Origin: a virus
DNA length: 20,647 nucleotides
IMG/VR virus record: IMGVR_UViG_3300032267_000094
Coordinates: 1-20,647 of that record
Direction: 5' to 3' (one strand)
Shown: in pieces, positions 7,529 to 16,087 of the stretch
How the letters are laid out: every line of letters starts with the position of its first letter
Numbering within the stretch: position 1 is the first letter of the stretch
Position numbers and translations under genes: made by a program
Notes under the pieces: model-generated
The model's input: only the letters and a program-made list of their open reading frames with translations
Told to the model about the DNA's origin: nothing
Database searches by the model: none

Positions 7529-8059
7529 ATGGAAGTCGCAATTGCCGCAATGCTTGTAAGCGCCGTTGGCCAATATCAACAAGGTCAAACGCAACAGAAA
7601 ATTTATAATGCCCAGGCACAAGCCGCTCAACAACAGGCGGACTTTCAAGCCCAGCAAGTAACAATGCAAGGCAGAACCGAAGCTATTCGCGCCCAGCAAG
7701 AGGGGTTAAAAACGTTGACAAACATTAACCGAACAATCTCGACAGTAAGAGCTAGAGCTGGCGCCGGAGCAATTGATCCGTTTGGCGGATCTGCTGGCAC
7801 ATTGCAAACATACGCATTGCGCGAGGGTTATACAGAATTTAATATCTCCCAGGAGAATGCAAAGCTGGCTCAATCTTCTGCTGGATTCCAGGCAAACATT
7901 TACAAATATTCCGGCCAGCAAAACGCCAACATTCTGCGCGCATCCGGCGATGCCGCGGCCGAAGCTGGTATGTACCAGGCAATTGGCACAGTCGGCCAGG
8001 CTGGCATGATGTATTCATCTGCCGGCGGACCCAAATCTAAATACTCACTATTTGGATAA
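7529..8059 (+). CDS. Internal virion protein, T7 gp14-like ejection protein
   Basis: At 176 residues it is near T7 gp14 (196), which is ejected first and forms the outer-membrane pore in T7. The N-terminus MEVAIAAMLVSAVGQYQQGQ is a short hydrophobic helix; a Gln/Ala-rich coiled helix follows (about 25-65), then a conserved-looking segment STVRARAGAGAIDPFGGSAG (70-89) and Ala-rich helices. The pattern RARAGAxGxxxxGGSxxxL is typical of gp14-like proteins. It lies between nozzle and the large ejection proteins as in T7. The upstream sequence GGACAATAATCATGG has no classic Shine-Dalgarno but is nearly identical to the leader of the next gene. Confidence 0.82.
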   Translation: MEVAIAAMLVSAVGQYQQGQTQQKIYNAQAQAAQQQADFQAQQVTMQGRTEAIRAQQEGLKTLTNINRTISTVRARAGAGAIDPFGGSAGTLQTYALREGYTEFNISQENAKLAQSSAGFQANIYKYSGQQNANILRASGDAAAEAGMYQAIGTVGQAGMMYSSAGGPKSKYSLFG

Positions 8060-8064
8060 TAATC

Positions 8065-10329
8065 ATGGCCGATAGACTTCCACGATACCAACAAACCGGC
8101 ATAGCGATAGATCCGTATCGTGCCGCATCAATGCCATCAATTGATTATTCGCCATTAAGTCGCGAAAGCAGAAATCTTGCCCAGGCACAACAGGGAGCAT
8201 TAGATCGCGTTATTACATTTGCCGGCAAGATTGGTATGGAACAGGCCGAAGAAAAAGGTCGGGCATCCGTACAAACTGCTGAACAGGCTCGCCAGGTATT
8301 AGAAGATACCCAAAAAACTGGTATGCCGCGTAGTGTTTACGATAAAGCCGCTTATGACCAGGCGAATGAACTTGTTGCATTGCAATTGCAAAACGATGGC
8401 CGCAGACTTTTAAGCGAAAAAGTTAACGCATTCAAAAACGATCCCAATTCTGACCCAATTCAGTTTTTAGCAGAAGCCGCTGATGTACGCGATGGCCTGG
8501 AATCGCTGACAACTTTATTGGACCCAAAACTAAAGGGCCGAGTTTCTAACGATTTAGATCGTATTAAAAATGTCTCATTCCTAGAAATATCTGAGCGTCA
8601 CAATGATCGCGTTGCCCAGCAATTAAAGGCAACAACGCTGGCCGGATTAGAGCAAAATGGTCAAGATGCCATTCGCATCATGAGTAGCGGCATGGCAAAT
8701 TCTGAAAATATTTTATTTCAAGAATTACAAAGAATTAGACAGTACGCTATTGGCGGCGGATTTGGACCGGTAGAAGTAGAGCGTCAAATACAAAGCATTA
8801 CAGAGCAAGCTCACATAGCGCGCTTTAGAAAAGAATACGAAAGGGCGCCAAACAAGGCGGCATTCCTAAAGCAAGTGCAGTCTGATCTCGGAGCTGGTCC
8901 CATTGGCGAGCTATACGATAAAGAAGGTAATCCTCTCAAACAGAATCGCATTACCCGCGGCATCGATGTAAACCGCATGGGCGCCCTGGTCAATGAGATC
9001 GAGGCAGACTTGCGTGCCAGGGACGCACAATTTAGAGCATTGCGTACTGAATTGAAAACAGATGTATCGGAATCATTGCGAATTATTTCTCTTGGCCAGG
9101 TGCCAAGCGAAGGCGTAGTTACAGAAATTCAAGGCCGCGCCCGTCGTTTAGGATTACCCGACAATGATCCTACAATGCGCCAGGTTAACTATTTGAGTGT
9201 ATTGCGTCAAAACTCTATTGCATTTAATAAGATGTCGCCCATGCAATTAGGCGACTGGATTCGTGACGCGCAAAGCAAAACAACTGGCGGCGCAACTCTT
9301 GAACAAGCAATGTTAATTGACGTAGCTCAAAAATCATTAACTCATAAAACAACTATGCTTGATAAAGATCCGGTTAGTTACATGAATCAAACCGGAGCCG
9401 CCGAAGTTAAAACTCTTAACTTTGCGGCGGCACCCGTCGATTTAGTAAAGCAAATTGGAGAACGCGTAACGCAATCTAAATCGTTTGCGGCCAGCATGAA
9501 CTCGCAACCCAAGTATTTTTCCCAGGATGAGGCTAATGCTTTAAACACATTTTTACTAACTGCTACTCCCGATCAGCAAATTTCATTGCTTGGATTTATG
9601 AACCAAGGTTTTGGAAAAGATAGCTTGAACGCAATGCGCGAACTTTCAAAATCTGCGCCTGAGTTTGCCCATGTTGGCGGACTGGCTATATCCGGCGCAA
9701 GCAAGCAAACTCTTTTTGATGCGCTTAATGGTGCAAAACAACGCCAGGCTGGTAATAAACCATTTGAAGGTACTGGAGATGCGGCAACAAAGCGCAACGT
9801 TATTGCCGACCAATTGGGTAGCGCTTATGCAATATTGCCTGAGACGCGCGCCAACATATTAACAACTGCTGATAATATTTATACTCAGCGCGCGATTGTT
9901 GCTGGCAAAACAGTATTTGATGAAGATATGTATAAACAAGCATTTCAAGAGGCCGCCGGCGCAACCAAAGATAAAAATGGAAAAATGTATGGCGGAATTA
10001 TTGAATACAGGGGAAATCGTATTTCAATACCTAGCAATATTCCACAAGATCGTTTTAGCGATATTATTAGAAGAGCGACCTACGATGATTTTGTTGCCGC
10101 ATCAAATGGAGTGCCGGCTGACGATACAGGACGTGCATATACCATTGATAGGTTAAGAAAGGGTTATCCCGTATCCGACGCAAGTGGTACGGCATTTTGG
10201 TCATTTGATAATCCGAAAGAAAAAGCTGGCGGCACTCTTATAGGTTTTTATACTAAAGATGGATCACCATTAAAGGTTGATCTCAGAGTGCTGGGTGAAA
10301 GAGTAAAAGCAAGGGAAGGCATTAAATGA
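8065..10329 (+). CDS. Internal virion protein, T7 gp15-like ejection protein
   Basis: Length 754 is close to T7 gp15 (747). gp15 forms, with gp16, the inner core and the periplasmic tunnel through which DNA enters. The protein is almost wholly helical, rich in Q, A, R and D, with no signal peptide or membrane segment; the N-terminus RYQQTGIAIDPYRAASMPSIDY resembles the extended start seen in gp15-like proteins. The C-terminal quarter (about 630-754) is more mixed alpha/beta, with KMYGGIIEYRGNRISIPSNIP and AFWSFDNPKEKAGGTLIGFYTKDG, looking like a separate globular domain. Assignment rests on size, position and helical character; sequence identity to T7 itself is weak. Stop and next start share ATGA. 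Confidence 0.8.
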   Translation: MADRLPRYQQTGIAIDPYRAASMPSIDYSPLSRESRNLAQAQQGALDRVITFAGKIGMEQAEEKGRASVQTAEQARQVLEDTQKTGMPRSVYDKAAYDQANELVALQLQNDGRRLLSEKVNAFKNDPNSDPIQFLAEAADVRDGLESLTTLLDPKLKGRVSNDLDRIKNVSFLEISERHNDRVAQQLKATTLAGLEQNGQDAIRIMSSGMANSENILFQELQRIRQYAIGGGFGPVEVERQIQSITEQAHIARFRKEYERAPNKAAFLKQVQSDLGAGPIGELYDKEGNPLKQNRITRGIDVNRMGALVNEIEADLRARDAQFRALRTELKTDVSESLRIISLGQVPSEGVVTEIQGRARRLGLPDNDPTMRQVNYLSVLRQNSIAFNKMSPMQLGDWIRDAQSKTTGGATLEQAMLIDVAQKSLTHKTTMLDKDPVSYMNQTGAAEVKTLNFAAAPVDLVKQIGERVTQSKSFAASMNSQPKYFSQDEANALNTFLLTATPDQQISLLGFMNQGFGKDSLNAMRELSKSAPEFAHVGGLAISGASKQTLFDALNGAKQRQAGNKPFEGTGDAATKRNVIADQLGSAYAILPETRANILTTADNIYTQRAIVAGKTVFDEDMYKQAFQEAAGATKDKNGKMYGGIIEYRGNRISIPSNIPQDRFSDIIRRATYDDFVAASNGVPADDTGRAYTIDRLRKGYPVSDASGTAFWSFDNPKEKAGGTLIGFYTKDGSPLKVDLRVLGERVKAREGIK

Positions 10330-13300
10330 GTTTTGTCTTTGACCAAGAAAACCCATCTGCCATTACCTTTAAGCCATTGGGTGGTGGAGAGGATACTGGA
10401 TTTGTTGAAAATTATGATTCCGCATACCAAGCTACTTTAAAACTTAATCGTAGTGATTCGCGCCCCATCAGTTTGCGCGAACAATGGGATCCAATTGTCC
10501 AGGAGATACAACAAAAAACCGGTAAAAAATTTATTAACCCAGCAAACTATCTCGGTGGTTATACCGCATCTCCTGACACTCCAATTAGAGGATACAACTA
10601 TTCATCAAAACAAATTTTTGATTTTGTTAAAGAGCGCCCCGATATTTTTCCTGATTTAGTTAATTTAGATAACGATATTATTTTTGAAAAAGCAAAACAA
10701 AAAGCAATTAAATCCGGAGACGTTAGTGCCGACGTAGCATCAAGACAAACATTTTCCGGCTTGCTAGGAGAGTTTGCCGGTAGTGCAGTAGCCTCAATAA
10801 CAGACTTGCCTAATCTTGCAACCGCATTTATTGGCGGCGGATCAACGTCTATTCTTAAAACAATTTTTAAGCAATCAGCAATTGCGGCCGGGTCCGAAGC
10901 AGTTATTCAAACTGAGGTGGCCGACTGGTACAAAACCCTGGACCTTCCATACGATTACAGGACATTCTTAACAAACGTAGGCATGGCCGCGGCCGGAGCT
11001 GGCGTAGTTACTGGTGGAGTGGTGGCGGCAAAACCGTTATATCAATTTACTAAAAAACAATTGATCGATGGTATTGAGGCATTAGGTAAAGCCAGGGCAA
11101 CTCGCGAAGGCCGTCCGTATGAAATAGATCCCGACGTTAAGATGATTAAAGAGCTTGACGATATAGACGCAACAATTAACCAGGGCAACGTTTTAAAAGA
11201 TGACGTTGGCAACCTGGAGCATACTTCTCGCGTCGAGCAATCTTACAAAGCAATAGAAAACGGTGATTCGACTAAGATCACGGCCGCACCGCCTGAAAGT
11301 CCAATCAATCGACCAAAAGATATATTTTTTCACGACAACCTAAACAACGAGATTTTTGCGTACAAGCCAAAAGACTTGCTAGTCGATGCCGAGTTATTCC
11401 AATTTAAGGCTGGCGGCGATGTCATGGGCGTTACCGAAAGATTAAAAGATATTACCAAGTGGGATCCAGTTAAAGCAAACACGGCAATCGTTTATGAGTT
11501 TGCCGACGGACGTACATTTATTGCTGACGGCCATCAACGCCTGGGACTTGCCAAGCGTTTGCAAGAAGCAGATCCTACACAAGATATTCAGATTTACGCA
11601 TTCAAGATTCGCGAAGTCGATGGATTCGATCCGGCTTATGCCAGGGCAACGGCCGCCGGCAAGAACCTGGCAGAAGGTACTGGCACACTCATTGACGCCG
11701 CCAAGATTCTTAGAGATGCGCCGGAGCTGATTAAGTCATTGCCGCCCAGGTCACAGTTTGTAAGACAGGCAAACGAGCTATCTCAACTTGGACCCAAAGC
11801 ATTTAACGCCGTGGTCAATGATGTAGTGCCGCCACATTTTGGATCTATCGTCGGCCGTTATATTACAGACGAGGCCCAGCAATTGGCCATCCTTCAACTA
11901 TTGCGCCGCCTGGAACCAGCAAATGCAGTCCAGGCCGAGCAAATCGTACGCCAGGCAAGAGAGGCCGGATTCGTTAAAACCGAACAGGCCGGTCTATTTG
12001 GCGATGAGGATATTGCAGAAAGCCTATTCTTAGAGCGGGCCAAGATCCTGGATCGCGCCATGAAAGAATTGCGTAAGGATAAGCAACTATTTGAGACGCT
12101 GGTAAAGAATGCAAACGATATTGAACAAGCCGGCAATACCCTGGCTAAACTGAGCAACGAAGAGAAAGAGGCTATTTATGGCAAAGCGATCGCTATCATT
12201 GAAAATAACGCAAACGTCCGGGGACCCATCTCAGACAATCTCACCCGAATCGCCAAGGCGTGGAAAGATGGCGGCGGAACCAAAACTGAAACTTACGTCC
12301 GCGAGTTTACCGAAAGCGTCCGCCGAGCAATTGAGGACGGGAGTTATGAAAGGGTACCAAATGGCGGAGATCGCGGCGATCTCACAACTCCGGCGCAAAG
12401 CAATCGATTCACAGAACCAGGCGCAGACGAGCTAAAAGGATTTGATGAAGGCCCTGGATCAATTGGCTCAAAGAACCAGGGCAACATCCTGGAAGGTGAT
12501 CTTCTAGGAGATATGCCCAATGCTGGCAAACCGATTACTGTTGATGAGTATGTAGCCAAGTCATTAAATGAAAATGATCTTGCGGCGCTGGATGTTGAGG
12601 CACAAACAACGTTGCGTAATCTGTACCAAGACGCCGCATTACGTAAAGAACAGTTTGACAATATCAATCGCAATATTGCCAACCTGGTTAATGCTGAATA
12701 CAAAGCCGCAAACTTAAAAGGATCTAGTCGTGCAGTCGAAAAGATTGTCTATGACTATGCTGGCGACGCAACCATGATTAAGGATTTATTGCGCGCTACG
12801 ATTATTGTTGACAACTTCCAACAAGCTGGCGTTGCACTAAGAGAATTGCGTGGCCAGTATCGCGTACTTGATGGCGGCTTTAGAAACCTACTCGATCCAA
12901 AAGTAAAAGCATTGGATGGCGGGTATCGCGATATTAAGATGAACGTTGAGATTGACGGACATATTGCAGAAGTGCAGATTAGCATTCCTGAATTTATGAA
13001 GGTCAAGGATAAATATCATGCGATGTATGCAGAGCGCGATGGTATCTTGCGCCGCATTACAGATGAGAACCGTCAACCTACTAGAGCTGAACAATCACAG
13101 ATTGATAAGATGAATGCCGAGATGGGCCTGGCTTATGATGAGGCGTTAGCGGCAGTTCTTAATCGCTCGAACTCGGCCTTGTCAACTGGCGCGCCATTAC
13201 GTAATGCTGAATCTGCTGGGAAAGGTCTTGGTGAAGATTTATCCCAGGCCGCGCAAAAGCCAGGAAAACCAGGAACAGAACCTAAAGTAACTGGGATTCC

Positions 13301-13547
13301 TTCAACGTCGAGAAACTCTACTTTTTTAGATGATTTCATTAAGGACACTCCTGACTTAACTCTAGCACAGATCGGTACTGGTGGCAAACGCAATGCTGAT
13401 CTTATGGACCTGGAAGTGCCTATTGCGGAAAGAATCGACCCAGTAACCGGTGAGAGAATATCGGAAGTGCAAACTGTAAAACAAATTTTAGACGACTTTG
13501 AACAGGATAAGTCTATGTTAGAGCGCTTAGTAGGGTGCGTTAAATGA
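10326..13547 (+). CDS. Large ejection (internal virion) protein with ParB-like and RelA/SpoT-like domains
   Basis: The 1073-residue protein lies in the gp16 position among ejection genes. Visible parts: N-terminal segment WDPIVQEIQQKTGKKFINP (54-72); Gly/Ala-rich hydrophobic stretches (143-175 and 220-235) that could insert into membrane; a ParB-like domain (about 332-510) with FQFK, IADGHQRLGLA (399-409; core DGHQR 401-405) and KNLAEGTGTLIDAAKILRD (446-464); a charged helical middle (515-690); a RelA/SpoT-like nucleotidyltransferase domain (about 775-910) with R802, K806, KDLLRATI (D820), GGYRDIK (Y867) and EVQI (E882, Q884); and a disordered Pro/Ser-rich tail. No T7-type transglycosylase is seen. 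Multi-domain ejected proteins of this kind are known as phage polyvalent proteins. Start and stop overlap neighbours by ATGA. Structural placement is firm, domain calls good, activity unproven. Confidence 0.82.
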   Translation: MSFVFDQENPSAITFKPLGGGEDTGFVENYDSAYQATLKLNRSDSRPISLREQWDPIVQEIQQKTGKKFINPANYLGGYTASPDTPIRGYNYSSKQIFDFVKERPDIFPDLVNLDNDIIFEKAKQKAIKSGDVSADVASRQTFSGLLGEFAGSAVASITDLPNLATAFIGGGSTSILKTIFKQSAIAAGSEAVIQTEVADWYKTLDLPYDYRTFLTNVGMAAAGAGVVTGGVVAAKPLYQFTKKQLIDGIEALGKARATREGRPYEIDPDVKMIKELDDIDATINQGNVLKDDVGNLEHTSRVEQSYKAIENGDSTKITAAPPESPINRPKDIFFHDNLNNEIFAYKPKDLLVDAELFQFKAGGDVMGVTERLKDITKWDPVKANTAIVYEFADGRTFIADGHQRLGLAKRLQEADPTQDIQIYAFKIREVDGFDPAYARATAAGKNLAEGTGTLIDAAKILRDAPELIKSLPPRSQFVRQANELSQLGPKAFNAVVNDVVPPHFGSIVGRYITDEAQQLAILQLLRRLEPANAVQAEQIVRQAREAGFVKTEQAGLFGDEDIAESLFLERAKILDRAMKELRKDKQLFETLVKNANDIEQAGNTLAKLSNEEKEAIYGKAIAIIENNANVRGPISDNLTRIAKAWKDGGGTKTETYVREFTESVRRAIEDGSYERVPNGGDRGDLTTPAQSNRFTEPGADELKGFDEGPGSIGSKNQGNILEGDLLGDMPNAGKPITVDEYVAKSLNENDLAALDVEAQTTLRNLYQDAALRKEQFDNINRNIANLVNAEYKAANLKGSSRAVEKIVYDYAGDATMIKDLLRATIIVDNFQQAGVALRELRGQYRVLDGGFRNLLDPKVKALDGGYRDIKMNVEIDGHIAEVQISIPEFMKVKDKYHAMYAERDGILRRITDENRQPTRAEQSQIDKMNAEMGLAYDEALAAVLNRSNSALSTGAPLRNAESAGKGLGEDLSQAAQKPGKPGTEPKVTGIPSTSRNSTFLDDFIKDTPDLTLAQIGTGGKRNADLMDLEVPIAERIDPVTGERISEVQTVKQILDDFEQDKSMLERLVGCVK

Positions 13548-16039
13548 GCTTTAGAGAATGTATTACCAACGGCGAAAATGAGGGAAAACTCTCAGGGGAT
13601 CAGGCCGCCAAGGCCAGGGGCTTATTTGACGAGCTAGAGGCGGAGTACGCCAAGAAGATGGATCCCATCCAGGCTGGCACCCAGGCGGCGAAAGATACTT
13701 TTGACGCATTGCAAAAAGAGGCCATTGAAAAGAAACGCGTTAAATTGTTGCAAATACGCAACTGGCAGAAGATTAGCTTTGACTTAAATCAATATGCGGG
13801 TGGTGAAAGTTTAGGAAAGGCCGCCCAGGCATTACTGGATCGCGACGAATTTGCTAAGTATTCAAACGTGGAAGCCAGGCGCAAAGCCGTACTTGGTCAA
13901 ATATATTCCAAGATGGATGATGTCCTGGCAACCTTTAGACGTCGCGGCGTAACCGGTGGACTAGGTAATAAGGCCATGGCCAAGGACCTGGTACGCGAAG
14001 TGTTTGGCGAGGATACCGGATCGGCCGCCGCAAAAGAATTAGCACAGTCCTGGTCAACTGCGGCGGATTATGCCCGCCAGCGCTTTAATGCGGCCGGTGG
14101 TGCCATTCCAAAACGTAAGGATTGGGGTATGCCTCAGATCCACGATTCGATGCTTGTACGCAAGGCTGGACGCGAAGAATGGACTAACTTTATCCGTGAG
14201 CGCCTAGACCTGGAAAAGATGATCGATGAGCGTACCGGGCTTAAATTTACCCCGGAACGCCTGGAGCTGGCCCTGGCACAAGTATTCGATTCTATTGCGA
14301 CGGAAGGCTGGAACAAGGTTAAACCGTCCGGCGCTGGTGGTGGCCGCTCAATGGCTAACCGTCACCAGGACCATCGATTCCTGGCGTTTAAGAATGCAGA
14401 TTCCTGGATGGAGTACCAGGAAAAATTTGGCAATCCTGAACCGTTCGTCACCATGGTTAATCACCTGGAAGGAATGTCCAGGGATATATCGATGATGGAG
14501 ATACTAGGGCCTAACCCTAATGCGACGGTCCGGTATATCCATCAAACCGTCATGCAAGACGCCAAGATCAAAGAAGCAAATCAACCTGAAACGAAGATGG
14601 TCGAGCGGGCCAATAAAGAGCTGGGTATGTTTGATTCGATGTACGCGATCCTCAATGGATCCACGGCATCCCCGGTCGATGGTACCGTTGCCAGGGGCTT
14701 TGCCGGCTTGCGCCAAATACTTCAATCGGCGCAACTTGGCGCGGCCGCCGTCTCTGCCCTAACCGATATTAACTTCCAGCGTATTGCCGCTCAAACTTCG
14801 GGAATACCCGCGGCTGACGTGATTAAACGCGTCGCCGATAACCTGGTCCCGCTCAACATTGACGAGAAGGGACGCCTGGCATCTCGCCTGGGATTGATCG
14901 CAGAAAACTGGACTAGCGTTGCAAACGCCCAGGCACGATTCGTCGGTGATATGACTGGCCCTGAAATTACACGTCGCATCTCTGATACGGTCATGCGGAT
15001 TACAGGGTTATCCCCATGGACCCAGGCCGGACGCTGGGCGTTTGGTATGGAGTTTATGGGTTACGTTGCCGACAATGCGGCCAAGAAGTTTAAGGATTTG
15101 GATAAGCCGCTCCAGGACACATTAACCAGGTATGGCATTGGAGAGGGTAACTGGGAAGTGATCCGTACTTCCGGGTTATACGAACACGAAGGTGCAACAT
15201 TCCTACGTCCTGAAGAGATCGCCCTACGGACCGACTTGCAACCAGGACGGGCCGATGATCTAGCGACGCGATTCCTGGAGATGATCCAGTCCGAGACGGA
15301 GTTTGCCGTACCTTCTGCATCCATCCGTGGACGCGTCATGCTGGTAGGCGAATCACGCCCTGGTACGTTTGTGGGTGAAATCTCCCGTTCGTTCGCCATG
15401 TATAAGAATTTCCCCGTCACGTTACTAAATACCCACGTCATGCGGGCCGTGAATGCGGAAAACTTTAATAAGAAGGGTGCGTACTTTGCGGACCTGGTTA
15501 TCTCGACTACCCTATTCGGCGCCCTGGCAATGCAACTCAAAGAGATTACCAAGGGGCGCGATCCACGTACAGTAATGACGCCTGAGTTTTGGGGATCTGC
15601 ATTACTCCAGGGCGGTGGCCTGGGTATCCTGGGCGACTTCTTATTTAACGACGTTAACCGTTTTGGCGGCGGACTAGAGCAAACCATTGCCGGCCCGGTA
15701 GTCGGATTCCTGGACGATACGCGCCGCTTAACAATTGGTAATGTCCAAGAATTAGCAACTGGCAAGGATACCAACTTCATGCGGGAGCTAATCTCATACG
15801 CCGGACGCTATACCCCAGGGTCATCCATTTGGTATTTGCGCCTGGCACTAGAGCGTCAAATCCTGGATCGCTTACAGATTTGGGGCGATCCGGACGCTAA
15901 ACAACGAATGCGGGAAATCGAAGCGCGTTACAGACGAGAAACTGGCCAGCGCTATTGGTGGTCCCCAGGTGATACCGAACCGGAACGCGGTCCGGATTTT
16001 GAGCGTTTAACTGCGGAACCCCCGCCAAAAAGGAAATAA
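13544..16039 (+). CDS. Large internal core/ejection protein with conserved C-terminal YWWSPG motif
   Basis: The 831-residue protein closes the ejection cassette. Its N-terminal half is helical and charged, the middle includes GMPQIHDSMLVRKAGREEW (about 195-213) and NRHQDHRFLAFKNADSWMEY, and the C-terminal third has FKNFP-like SFAMYKNFPVTLLNTH, a hydrophobic helix near 645-663, LLQGGGLGILGDFLF, and RYWWSPGDTEP near the end (Y804, W805, W806, P808). This last pattern is widespread at the C-terminus of large phage internal proteins and probably marks the core or membrane-tunnel domain. Together with the 1073-residue gene it may split the roles of T7 gp16 (1318). ATGA overlap with the previous gene; only a weak ribosome binding site, so coupling is likely. 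CCWGG is very dense here. Confidence 0.82.
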   Translation: MSFRECITNGENEGKLSGDQAAKARGLFDELEAEYAKKMDPIQAGTQAAKDTFDALQKEAIEKKRVKLLQIRNWQKISFDLNQYAGGESLGKAAQALLDRDEFAKYSNVEARRKAVLGQIYSKMDDVLATFRRRGVTGGLGNKAMAKDLVREVFGEDTGSAAAKELAQSWSTAADYARQRFNAAGGAIPKRKDWGMPQIHDSMLVRKAGREEWTNFIRERLDLEKMIDERTGLKFTPERLELALAQVFDSIATEGWNKVKPSGAGGGRSMANRHQDHRFLAFKNADSWMEYQEKFGNPEPFVTMVNHLEGMSRDISMMEILGPNPNATVRYIHQTVMQDAKIKEANQPETKMVERANKELGMFDSMYAILNGSTASPVDGTVARGFAGLRQILQSAQLGAAAVSALTDINFQRIAAQTSGIPAADVIKRVADNLVPLNIDEKGRLASRLGLIAENWTSVANAQARFVGDMTGPEITRRISDTVMRITGLSPWTQAGRWAFGMEFMGYVADNAAKKFKDLDKPLQDTLTRYGIGEGNWEVIRTSGLYEHEGATFLRPEEIALRTDLQPGRADDLATRFLEMIQSETEFAVPSASIRGRVMLVGESRPGTFVGEISRSFAMYKNFPVTLLNTHVMRAVNAENFNKKGAYFADLVISTTLFGALAMQLKEITKGRDPRTVMTPEFWGSALLQGGGLGILGDFLFNDVNRFGGGLEQTIAGPVVGFLDDTRRLTIGNVQELATGKDTNFMRELISYAGRYTPGSSIWYLRLALERQILDRLQIWGDPDAKQRMREIEARYRRETGQRYWWSPGDTEPERGPDFERLTAEPPPKRK

Positions 16040-16087
16040 TGATGGAAAAATCTTCCAGTTTAAGGTATAAATTATCAGGAGAAAAAA

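Noticed and set aside
15061-15780. 239-residue open frame on the - strand
   Set aside because: It lies wholly inside the 831-residue ejection gene; long only because the local codon bias gives few reverse stops. Ser/Arg/Pro-rich composition without recognisable domain.
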